Source: Atrina japonica (lineage: Eukaryota > Mollusca > Bivalvia > Pterioida > Pinnidae). Taken from it: a stretch of DNA of 64,000 nucleotides. How positions within the stretch are numbered: position 1 is the stretch's first letter; every line of letters starts with the position of its first letter. Of this stretch, positions 47,401 to 57,718 are shown piece after piece. Below the pieces are notes generated by a model. It was given only the letters and a program-made list of their open reading frames with translations. It was not told where the DNA came from and made no database searches. The translations under genes were made by a program, and so were the position numbers. The stretch spans positions 904,501 through 968,500 of the forward strand of contig BROG01000110.1 in assembly GCA_030159075.1 (NCBI GenBank). Direction: 5' to 3'.

Positions 47401-50400
47401 TTTATAAGAAATTAAATAAAATATAGTTGTTTTAACTACATTTGAAATCATATGGAAAATTGATATTAAAAATCTATAAATTGTAATACAAGTACATGTT
47501 TTTAGAAATATAGATGCAAAACTGAAAAGTTACTAAATAAATGTAGCCTACTAATTGATGCCTCAAATTTATTTATTTGAAAATTATATATATTTTATCC
47601 TTTTCAAGTATAAAAGTACTTTATCATATGTAAGATTTACATAAACATTTGTGCAAATAGATCATTTTATATAACTATCATTAGTACTTTCATTATTATT
47701 TTTTAATTTCCAAATGAAAGTCGGGTTTGGTATCCTTCTTTAATTTATACTTCGGAAGTACCCATAGAGTGATGAACGATGTTATTTTGTTGATTCTAGA
47801 TCTATATTAGAGGTAAAGATTTTCCTGTTTTATTATTAATAAAATGATAAATTCAGTTTCTTGGTTTTCTTGTGGAATTGCACTAGAACATAAGAAATGG
47901 ACATAAAAAAGAAGCAAAGGGGTAGAAATAGGTCGCATGCTTGGTTTATTTACCCAAACGATCTCGAAACACATCAAGTATTCAATGCGTCCACTAGGAT
48001 GCAATAGATCTTATTTTAGGCGTCATTTAGGATTTTTACGCATAAATACACAGAATTTTTGCGTCAGGGAAAACCCTGGAGATTCTTATGATAATTACGC
48101 AATGTTAAGTGTTTTTTATTTACAATAAATATAATTAATTCAGCGGAGATGTATGTGCTAAATATGTCTTTACAATCACCACTGTGTATAGAAATACTAG
48201 CGTCCGTCCGGTGTTTCCCAACTACTTGGCTGTTGTGTACAATACCCTGTAAACATAAACTCTCAGATGTTGTCATTTTGGCACTTACATCTTTTAATCC
48301 CCATATTGATGTTGTGGAATCACATGCAGTGTTGTGGAATCACATGCAGTGATGACACATAAAATAAAATGTTAGATTTAGAATAGCGGACATTTGCAAA
48401 TAAACTTATTATCAATAGGACTTCCAAACGGGCGTATGTTAAAATAAATATGTAACAATTCTTTTGCATGCATTTGACAAAGGTATTGCTATTTTTACAA
48501 AAGTGTATTGAAGATTAATTCATGATATTGATAACTAAAAAAAAAAACAAAAATAAAACAAAACACAAAAAAAGTCACCTAAAATTCAAACCATCTATTG
48601 CCATATCAATTTCTGAAGTCAATGGTCAGTAAAATCCGTGATAAATTAACAGATGTGTCAAAACCTACATGGTTATTAATTTCTCTCTCTCTCTCTCTCT
48701 TGCTCTCTCTCTCTCTCTCTTGTTCTCTCTCTTTCTCTCTCTCTCTCTCTCCATAAACAATTATATATGAATCAATTATTAAAATATAGATGTAAATGTT
48801 ATTTATGAGTGAATTAAAAAAATGAATATACCAAAATTTTAATGGAGTGTTTATTATCTGTTCAGAGAGAGAGAGAGGGAGAGAGAGAGAAAGAGAGAGT
48901 GAGGGAGTGTTCCGCTATTTTGTTAAGCAAAAACGTTTACTGCAAAATATTTAAATATCTATTTATCTATATTACAACACTTTTTAAGCAGAATTATGAA
49001 ACTTAAGAATGAAATTATATATTCAGTTTAATGTTCGGTGTTTTAATTTTTGTTAAAAATGTTCTTATAAAAATTTTTTATTTAATTTGATAGAATTTGT
49101 CATAATTTACAAAAAACATGCATTTTAATGCAAACTTACTAACAATAACAGATTCCATTTTACTTGTAGTATTTCTTAATCTTTTAATTTTTGTGAATTG
49201 TATAAAATATATTTTTTAAATAACAGGATAGAAATGTAATAGTAAACTAAATAAAATACATTTTGAACCGAAAATAAGGAAATTCAGGAAGAAAAAATAC
49301 TGTTTGGTTTTTTATAAATTAATTTAATTATCCATTTATTTATTTTTCTATTTATCTATTTATTTATCTGTTTATTAATTTACTTTATTTCGGTACATTT
49401 TTTTAAAATAATGTTTTAGGAAATGCAACAATCCACTGTTAGGTGTTTAAACATGTCCCTTCATAAGCTACAACTGAAAGCGGACAGATTTGAAAATAAG
49501 CATGTAATCTAGTTCTCAACTGTCTTATCTTTTTATCTTTTAGAAATTTGTGAACAGCTAGACCTGTTTAGATGTATTTCTGTACCTTGCTACAATGCAC
49601 CAATTAACCAAGACTGTTTTAGATAATTCACCGATATGTTATCTCTATGTTATCTCGCTATACTCCTATACTTGTAATACTGTAGGCTAATCGCTTTCAC
49701 ACCCTATAATGCCTGACCTCTTCCTTTGATGACGTAGCAGACCTAAAGCTTTGTGCGAGAATTTTGAAGGTGTGCAAACGGGATTCAGCTACTTTTTGCT
49801 AAATATCTTGAGAATAAGACATAGGATTGACTTCAAATTTTCGACAAATGTATTTATGCATCATACACTAACAATTTTTGAAAAGTTGAATATAGCATTT
49901 GGGGTGCATTTTAAACTGCCATCATACCGACATATGATCAGTGTTTTGGACAAGAACAATGATGTATGTGCCACTACTGACAACAAATGTCAGGTCTACA
50001 GGATTTTTTTACCGTAATATTGGCAGTTAAAATTGTGTCAAATTACCAGTAAGACGTTCATATGTGGTAGATTTTTAAAAATTACAGCCCGGGTATGAAT
50101 TTGACCAACTAATTTTGTTAATCTTGATGCAACTGAAGACATTTCTGAACTCCTTGATATTTCATTTAAAAATCAACAAGAGCTTGTTTGATCCCATGTT
50201 GATGTTTCTTAGTCTTACGAATTTGGTAAAATAAACTGAAATTTAAATCTTGCTACTTAATTATGTCTATCAACTTAAGAGTTGTGTCCATGAGTTCAAA
50301 CAGACAGTTTATTTAAATTAAATTTGAAAACACTCATTTTTGTTGTCTTTTCATTATCTCTTACATGAAATCTGAAGGATAAATAAAATCCAATATATTG

Positions 50401-53400
50401 TGTATATCATTATTTACAATATTGTATCATATCGTATTGAAATTATCTGGCCAATACATAGCCCTAGGCTAGTGAGAGTCACACTAAAGCTTGTAGTCTA
50501 ATGCTTTTTGCTGAATAAATCTAAAATATCCATATTGCCCTATTAGCGGGCCATATAGATTCCAGAGCTTTACAATTAGGATTTTTCACTTTTCCAAGTG
50601 GACAAGTAATAGAGAGTGCAGCTGGAACAGCCAAAGACTGTTTGGGAAGTAAACTCATAGATAACACATGCACATAACATAGAAAAGTGACAGGACTGTG
50701 TCAGAAGCTGTACACTGTAGTGCCTGAAAAAATTATCCAGCCAAGATGGCCAACAATGGACCATGTCAACCTGACTCTTCACCAGTTACTCTATTCAAAT
50801 CAAACAATTTTGAGACTTTTTATGGTCATATTTTTGCGGAGGTGCTTATGTTCTAAATATTCGACATCGCAGTTGAACTGTGACGTCATTTTACCTGGTG
50901 TTGCTCTCGTTATAGTGATTAGACTCCCACTGAATGTTTTTCCCCACATTTGTAAAACAAGGAGCTGTGCTCGCTATCAAGGCATTGCCTTAGTACATAT
51001 TATCCAAAAGTAACTTGTCCGAACCACAAATCCGTTGTCTGTAATTAACAAAGAACTACAGGTACAAAGAATTTTTAATTCATTTTTTAATTTTTTAATG
51101 CTGAAAATAATAATAAAATCAAGTTGATTAAAAAAGTGAGTTCACTAGACGATGAAAAGTAAAAACGACAACAACTATAGAAAAGATACAAAATATAACA
51201 TCAAAATTATTATTCACCTAAGATAATGTCTATAACTTGCCATTTTTCAAACTATTGTTAAACAAAACTTTGTTAATGGAAGCATGATTTTGAGGAAATT
51301 GAAACTGTTGATCAATTGCAGAATATTTTTAACCTGCTCTAAATATAAACTTGTCTTTCATTACTTTTTTTTGTTTACTTGCAACTCGGTTTTCAGAATC
51401 ATTTTGATTATAATTTCTTTTCCTCAAATTTTTTTTTCACAATATCAGAGTCAAATGAAATACAGTTCTCCCCCAGTATAATGCCCCCTGTTATAATGAC
51501 ATACTTGTATAACGTCACTATTCAGGGCCTTTTCAATAGTATCCACAGGGCCGAAATTCGGCCCCATTCCCAATGCAAAATGCATGTATTTTTTCCCAAA
51601 TTGATGAAAAAAAATTCTAATTTGATGTTGAGCTCATGACTGTAATGAAAAAAAATAATGTAAGGGGAAGTACATTTAAAAATAGATTTAGATGTCCATT
51701 TGTGTTAACATCTTGCTTCTGGAAGAGTTTGAAAAAATCTTCATGTCATGAGTAGATGGGTGATATAAACCTAAAGCCTTTGTATTAAATGTCTGTTAAA
51801 GATTAATTTTAAACAGAAACCATAAAAGTCAACATTTGAAATGTTTCTGGGTTAATGTTAGAAATGGACCCAAATTTTGCTGCTGTCGAACATGTACTAT
51901 ATATTTGGACAGCTTAATTTTTACCATTTTAATAAGGTGGCAAAATTGTCTAAGCTTAAACAATGGCCAAAACAGCCCAATTTATGGTAGTGAGTTGTAA
52001 ATAGGATATGATATACAGCAGGGATTAAGGACATGAAAATGACCACATGGCATACCTCGAAAATAGTAAATCATGATATATTGCCAAACCCGTTATACAG
52101 CCATAATTAAGGAAAACAAAAGGTGGTGGTATACACACCTACGTGTAGGAAGTATAACATAATAATTTTGATGTCACATCCATGACTACAAATGTGTTTT
52201 GCTACATGTAGATAATTAAAAATATAAATATTAACTTTTCACATTTCCACATTTTCGACTTCTTCTCCAAAACCACTGAAAGAATTTTGATGAAATTTAC
52301 AGGAAGCACTCAGGGAGTAGCCCTCTTTGAAAATGTTCTCTTCCAGAACTGCCGCATGGATTGGAAAATTACATGTAATTGTTTCTGAGTGATTAACATA
52401 GATGTATGATACCAGTTTGTTATTTTTAGTAGAAACCAGATAATAACACAGCTCCATGGGTGTCTTAAGACATATGGTAAAAAATACTAGAAAACAGATA
52501 TTTATGTGCATGAAAGGGAGGGGTTTTCTATGAGGGGGCACAGTTCAGGTGATGGGCCTTATGTCTTGAATATTTTGTTTATCCAAATATAATTGTATAT
52601 CTAAGTGTCTGTAGTCATTATCATTATCTTTCTTTGTTGTTGTTGTATTGTTGTTTAACGTCCCACTCAAGAATCTTTCACTCTTATGGCGATGTCACCA
52701 AATGCTGGTGAAGGGCTTCAAATTTTGGTCTATGCTCGGCACTTACGGCCATTGAACAGGGTTCTTTAACGTGCAGTTAACTGCTGTGACATGTGATGTC
52801 AGTTTTTGCTGTCTCATCCAAAGGATAGGAAAAGTCTCCGCTGTGACTCAACCCAATGACCCTCCGGATGTGAATCGAGCACTCTACCACAGAGCCACAA
52901 CAGCTCTCTATCTTTCATTGTTAAACATGTTGATACACATGTATCTATTTTAAACATTTATTTGACAAGTTGGCTTAAATTTTTTGATTTCTAAACATAC
53001 AATGTGGCATTGAAAATAGTATCAAGAACCGGAGATGGGATAGAATACACAGTATTGATTAATTATGGATGTAAACAGTAAAAAAATCACCTTATATGAC
53101 TATTTTTAACTTTAAAAATTTTACACAGTAAAAAATACAAAAATAGGTATCAGGTTTCATTTACTTTGGGACTCACAAATTTAATGAAGGACTCAGAAAT
53201 TTTATTGTTCAAACTTGTGGGTCCCTGGGACACACTAAATTAATTTCCTAGGGAAAAACCTGTAGATGTAAGCCTGAACATAATCACTATATAACTGAAA
53301 AATTGTTGAGTGTGGCATAAAATATCAATAAGTAAAAAAAACAAAACAAAAAAAACCGATTAAAATATCTTGAAAATATCTGGATAAAATGAATATACAT

Positions 53401-54203
53401 GTATAGGATAGTGTTTTTTAAAAGTGTCTGCCCTTGAATCATTTGGCTTATAAATCAAAACTTCAACAGAACATTGTATACTGTACTGTAAATAACAGAA
53501 ATATGGCTGCCATTCAGCAGCATTCGCTTGAATAATGCTTGCTTTATAGTCTTCATTAATAATGTAGACCAACCTTAGGTATCGGTGGCAATTTTTTTCA
53601 TACACATTTAATGCAATATCTTATTTCCTATACATCTAAAAGAGATAAACTCCCAATTAAAAGAATGAATGCATGTGTATCATTGTTTGAAAATGTACGT
53701 TTCATTTATTTATATTTTACATGCATGGGAAGTATCTTTAGAGATTTTATAATATTGATTAGAGCGCTATACATGACCCATTGTAACTTGATTTGTATTC
53801 GCCAATGCGAATTATATTTTGGTTTTGTTTATAAAGATAACTGATCGTGCAAGTGTCGAGGAAGCATGTGATATTCATTGATGGTATCAGATTCATATTC
53901 ATGCGCTATGAACAATAATGACCACGTTTTCCAGAGACTGCTTCAGTTTCAACAGATATTCTGACATGCATGTAGGTGTATCATTATTTTCAGACTGGTT
54001 TTTGTTATCTTTTTTTTTTCATTACAGGTATATAAAGGATTGGATATTGTAACCAACAAGGTAACTCCAGAGGAACAAAGTGAATGTCGTCATCACCTGT
54101 TTAACTATATCAGTCCTCTCAAAGAAACTTACACAGTTGTAGATTACAGAGATGCTGCTTTGCCAATTGCATCCTTTTTCAAATATTGCTTAAAGAACAT
54201 CAT

Positions 54204-54261
<58 letters not shown>

Positions 54262-54581
54262 AGAACTATACAATTAATCTGTGTCAGCCATTTATATTAT
54301 TGACTAAAGTATGATGACACAAAGTGCATTGAATTCTATCATTTGGGCTTTTGGTAACAAGATGTTAAATGAAAACCGATTGCCAATAATGGTTTACCAG
54401 AAGTTCAAACCAGGTAACCCCTTGTAGATTTCTTTGTATGACAATTTATACTTTGTCGCAGCTTTTCTTAAAACAAGCTTAGATTGACGGTTTGTTGAAG
54501 AGGCGGCAGATGCCGATTCTTTGTGGAGGGACAAACTATTATGTAGAATCACTCCTGTGGCACCATCTTATTAATCCACAG
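44302..54581 (+). CDS. TRIT1: tRNA dimethylallyltransferase (TRIT1/MiaA family), 5' part, three exons
   Basis: Transfers a dimethylallyl group from DMAPP to N6 of A37 in certain tRNAs, in cytosol and mitochondria in animals. Exons seen are 44302-44427, 54028-54168 and 54483-54581, all joined in phase 0, giving 122 residues. The P-loop GPTGSGKS is at 14-21. The family's DSMQVY signature spans the first junction (39-44), followed by [20 protein letters not shown] and [10 protein letters not shown] in exon 2 and [17 protein letters not shown] (99-115) in exon 3. The order and spacing match human TRIT1 as remembered. The ATG has a favourable context (aaaATGG); no clear mitochondrial leader precedes the P-loop. 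The remaining two thirds, including the C-terminal zinc-finger region, is not found and should lie to the right. It follows Myc in the same orientation. Confidence 0.95.
44509..45234. mobile_element. 726-bp element with inverted iteron arrays and 8-bp target duplication
   Basis: AGTAGAAC flanks both ends (44501-44508 and 45235-45242). The left end carries five head-to-tail copies of gtcaaatcggcacct, and the right end carries five copies of its inverse, aggtgccgatttgac. An 8-bp duplication fits the hAT superfamily among others. The middle has a short open frame (44752-44934) without recognisable motif, so the element is non-autonomous. It lies in TRIT1 intron 1, less than 100 bp after exon 1. 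Confidence 0.85.
45448..45573. mobile_element. 126-bp MITE with CCACAGAGGCTC ends, 6-bp target duplication
   Basis: ccacagaggctcgaa opens and tttgagcctctgtgg closes. TCATAC abuts both sides (45442-45447 and 45574-45579). It is non-coding. Confidence 0.8.
45580..48681. other. TRIT1 intron 1, mid part
   Basis: 45580-46262 is transposon-like text (ctcgttatctc, attcgagataa, ctcgagataactgg) related to the TA-flanked MITEs, but without clear ends. 46374-46435 is a truncated SINE. 48310-48351 has an 18-bp tandem duplication (gttgtggaatcacatgca). The rest is AT-rich with no exon recognised. Confidence 0.45.
46374..46435 (+). mobile_element. SINE tail-only insertion with 12-bp target duplication
   Basis: Only the last part of the SINE is present (atctccatatgagtgaaata, then gggacgttaaacaacaataa). 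Perfect CTGATTCTTTAT copies flank it (46362-46373 and 46436-46447). This is a severe 5' truncation of the kind made by LINE-type reverse transcription. Confidence 0.9.
48682..48752 (+). repeat. (CT)n microsatellite
   Basis: An interrupted CT run. A (GA)n run at 48864-48899 lies about 110 bp downstream, so the two are inverted and could pair. Confidence 0.9.
48864..48899 (+). repeat. (GA)n microsatellite
   Basis: An interrupted GA run, complementary in sense to the CT run at 48682-48752. Confidence 0.9.
48910..52238. other. TRIT1 intron 1, distal part
   Basis: AT-rich. Short repeats of attta/ttatt occur near 49330-49390. A phrase tctcccccagtataatgccc at about 51466 resembles a Tigger-type transposon end, but its partner was not found. 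No exon was recognised. Confidence 0.35.
52239..52545. repeat. Dispersed repeat, second copy of the 27858 family
   Basis: cgacttcttctccaaaacca, ccagaactgccgcatgg and tttctgagtgattaacatag correspond in order to 27943, 28107 and 28140. The flanks carry no clear target duplication. Confidence 0.65.
52633..52908 (-). mobile_element. tRNA-derived SINE, antisense, 8-bp target duplication
   Basis: TATCTTTC flanks both ends (52625-52632 and 52909-52916). On the minus strand the head is gctgttgtggctctgtggta, then gggttgagtcac as a B-box relic, which differs from the head of the other SINEs. The body and the cgttaaacaacaatac tail are shared. It may be a subfamily that gained a different tRNA-like head. 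Confidence 0.8.
54028..54168 (+). CDS. TRIT1: TRIT1 exon 2 (residues 43-89)
   Basis: Acceptor ttttttttttcattacag, then [20 protein letters not shown] and [20 protein letters not shown] and RDAALPI. The protein alignment places the exon end after ATT at 54168, where the next bases are GC and not GT (ccaatt/gcatcc). The frame stays open past this point through the GA microsatellite to a stop at 54301-54303. Confidence 0.85.
54209..54258 (+). repeat. (GA)25 microsatellite in TRIT1 intron 2
   Basis: Fifty bases of perfect GA repeat start 41 bp after the end of exon 2 and remain in the exon's reading frame, where they would read as alternating Arg-Glu. Confidence 0.95.
54483..54581 (+). CDS. TRIT1: TRIT1 exon 3 (residues 90-122)
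   Basis: An in-frame TAG immediately before ATT fixes the exon start at the acceptor aagcttag. It encodes [20 protein letters not shown] followed by [13 protein letters not shown]. The donor is strong (ccacag/gtatgt), phase 0. The GGTNYY-E-LL block is a family signature. Confidence 0.95.
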
Positions 54582-54644
54582 GTATGTATTTAAAGATTTA
54601 TGTTTTAACTTGTATTCATACCAATTTTACAGATATTCTTACAC

Positions 54645-55015
54645 CAGCATGATATGTCTTGACTATATTTCTTTTTATCACACCGAGGGCTACTGCCATT
54701 AACACTACATTTCTTTTTGCCAGGGTGAAGGTCATTGCCACCAACATGATGTGTCTTTGACTACATTTCTTTTTTACCACACTCAGGGTAACTGCCGTCA
54801 ACATGAAGTGTCTTGACTTGTTTATTTTTACTAGACTCAAGGTTACTGCCATCAACATGATATGTCTTAACTAAATGTCATTTTGATATAGTCAAGGTCA
54901 CTTCTACCAACTTAATGTTTCTTGACTCACTGTCATTTTTTCATGGTCAAGGTCAGTTCCCCCAATTTGATCATGTCTGGACTGAATGTCATTTTACTAT
55001 GGTCAAGGTCACTTT
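54645..55015. repeat. Degenerate tandem repeat, about 55-60 bp
   Basis: caacatgatgtgtcttgac followed by tacatttc-ttttt and a caaggtcactgcc phrase recurs six to seven times with heavy drift between 54645 and 55015. Confidence 0.75.
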
Positions 55016-55360
55016 GGTGGAAATTTCTTGTCTGGTGTGTTTTAGTTCTATTGCACTTTGTAGTAATTTTAGTACTTTATGCCACTAGTAATTATTTGAT
55101 CATTTATTATAACATACATGTACAGACAAAGGAAGTCACTGTTAGGATTTTTCATTTGTCATGCCCTACACAAGAATTTGTTATTTCGTTAAAATGTACC
55201 ATCCTCATAGTTGTATGTGCAATTTTTAGTTGTGGCTGTCAAAACAAAAATAGCAGTCAGTCAATTTGTATGTAACCATTCAATGAGATGAACTTTTACA
55301 GTTATAGAACAGATGTCACAAATGTTGACCTGTTCAATGGACATAGGTCAAGGCAGTTTT

Positions 55361-56130
55361 TAAATGTGCCATGTTACATGGTATCCCAGTTTTAATTTTG
55401 ATCTGATTGGTTTTTGACTGTCAATTTCTATACATACCACTTGTAACAAGAAGTCTATATCAGACAATGATATACTGTGTCAACATGGTTCCCAGTTTTA
55501 ATTTTGACATTGGTTTTTGACTGTCAATTTCTATACATACCACTTGTAACAAGAAGTCTATATCAGACAATGATATACTTAAATGTGCCATGTTACATGG
55601 TATCCCAGTTTTAATTTTGATCTGATTGGTTTTTGACTGTCAATTTCTATACAGACCACTTGTAACAAGAAGTCTATACTTGTATACTTAAATGATGTCT
55701 GGTATCAGTTTTAATTTTGATCTGATTGTTTTTGACTGTCAATACTTAATACCACTTGTAACAAGAAGTCTATATCAGTTAACATGGTATCCCAGTTTTA
55801 ATTTTGATCTGATTGGTTTTTGACTGTCAATTTCTATACAGACCACTTGTAACAAGAAGTCTATATCAGACAATGATATACTTAAATGTGCCATGTTACA
55901 TGGTATCCCAGTTTTAATTTTGATCTGATTGGTTTTTGACTGTCAATTTCTATACATACCACTTGTAACAAGAAGTCTATATCAGACAATGATATACTTA
56001 AATGTGCCATGTTACATGGTATCCCAGTTTTAATTTTGATCTGATTGGTTTTTGACTGTCAATTTCTATACAGACCACTTGTAACAAGAAGTCTATATCA
56101 GACAATGATATACTTAAATGTGTCATGTTA
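55361..56130. repeat. Tandem repeat, about 117 bp, six to seven copies
   Basis: The unit starts aaatgtgccatgttacatgg and includes tttttgactgtcaatttcta and cttgtaacaagaagtctata. The three regularly spaced starts near 55883, 56000 and 56116 give a period of about 117 bp. Inner copies carry deletions. Confidence 0.9.
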
Positions 56131-56473
56131 CAAGATACCCTGGTTTTACTTTTCATCTGTTTGACTTTCACTTTTACACAGACAGCTCATTAAGAAAACA
56201 GTCACTATTAGGCTATCAGACTCTGAAAGTCAGTGTTAAAGAGGCTGATATCTAATATGGACTCACTTCCGAATTATACCACTTATAATTAAATTTGACA
56301 TCAGTGTCTCTCTAAATATTTATAAAATACAGTATGACATTTTGACATAACTAAACCATGTGAGACTCTGATGGTTGTCACATTTTCTTTTTATGTTAAT
56401 GGTACATCAACTCCGTTTTGTTTTGCCTCAGAGTCTCAGATTGAAATGTCCTTATTTCATTGGGTATACCATG

Positions 56474-57010
56474 GTTCTATAGATGGTCAGTAGCAAAAAA
56501 CAGATGGCGATGGACGATGATCTGATACTCAATTATGTGTACAGTTGAAAAAATTTCCTAAATAAGAATATGGTCCTAGACAGAATAAAACAATTAGTAG
56601 GTTATTACTGGTCATATACAAGAAGGAAGACTTGGCAAACCCTCAACCTAACATATTCCTGTGGATGGTCAGTAACAAACCTAACAACTGATATTGTTTG
56701 CCTCGGACTGAATTGTTGCCATTTCATTGGAAATAAAGAGTCTTGTGACTGCCGTCCATGGTTCTATGGACAGTCAGTAGCAAAAGACAGATGGCTATGG
56801 TGGTGATACGAAATGCTATTTTGTGCACAGTGGTGATTAAATACATTTCCTAAATGAGAATATGGTCATCGATAAAATAAAACAGTTATTAGGTTTGTTA
56901 CCGATCGTCCACGAAAATACGTCAGGTTGATCAAGTTCGCCTCGCCTTCCATGGATATGATCAACCTGACACATTTCCATGGATGGTCAGTAACAATCCT
57001 AATAAATAAT
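56474..57010. repeat. Tandem duplication, about 287 bp
   Basis: gttctat-ga-ggtcagtagcaaaa at about 56474 and 56761 starts two diverged copies. Both include atttcctaaat-agaatatgg and ggatggtcagtaacaa blocks. Confidence 0.75.
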
Positions 57011-57542
57011 AATGTCAACAAACATATGTACAAGTTCTCGGACCACAATGTTGAAGCACAATTTCAGCAGGAGACTTATGGTACATCACAGTAATAGGAA
57101 ATTGTAAATGTACATGTGTGTGAACGTCATCAACAAAAAGTAAGCACCAAGATAAACATTTTCAAATCCTACTTTAATATGTACATATTTTGGTTTTCAG
57201 GAAGAAATATAAATGTCTATTAAATTTGTAGATTTAGAGGATTTGTCCTGATAATTGATTTACAAAGTTAGTCTAATGTTCTTTAATGGTATTTTAATAT
57301 TTGTAACCTTTTTAAGTAAAAGTTTTTCTTTTTAGTTAAGTCTTAGTTTGTGGTGAAATTGATATATTTTGCAATTCTTGTGCTAGCGTATTATGCAAAT
57401 GAATTAAGATGTTAATTTATTTATTGTTTCCCTGGGCTGGAGTAAGGTTTCCGCCTTCAAGGCTGCTGTGCGAAAAAAAAGTGCTGGTTTTGTATTAGGA
57501 TGCAAGTGTATTTTTCGGTACCATTGACATGTTCATACATGT

Positions 57543-57713
57543 CATAGGCGTCGGAAGCAAATTGAAAGGGGGGGGGCTAAACCAACTTAAAAAACACACA
57601 CACACGCCGGAAACGTCTGGGGGCTAAGCCCCAATTTTCAACACCTATGTCTATCTTTGCAAAAAAAGTGGGGGGGTTAAGCCCCTCCTAGACCCCCGGT
57701 TCCGACGCCTATG
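57543..57713. mobile_element. G-run MITE, copy 3 (5-bp target duplication CATGT)
   Basis: cataggcgtcggaagc opens and ttccgacgcctatg closes. CATGT abuts both ends (57538-57542 and 57714-57718). Length is 171 bp, the same as the copy at 22383. The G runs are shorter here (about 7-8), suggesting that the runs expanded in the other copies. Confidence 0.9.
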
Positions 57714-57718
57714 CATGT

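Noticed and set aside
54217..54303. Arg-Glu-rich C-terminal extension of TRIT1 exon 2 as a real exon part
   Set aside because: The family continues directly into IDGLLKRR encoded by exon 3, and no good GT donor follows the microsatellite in the right phase.
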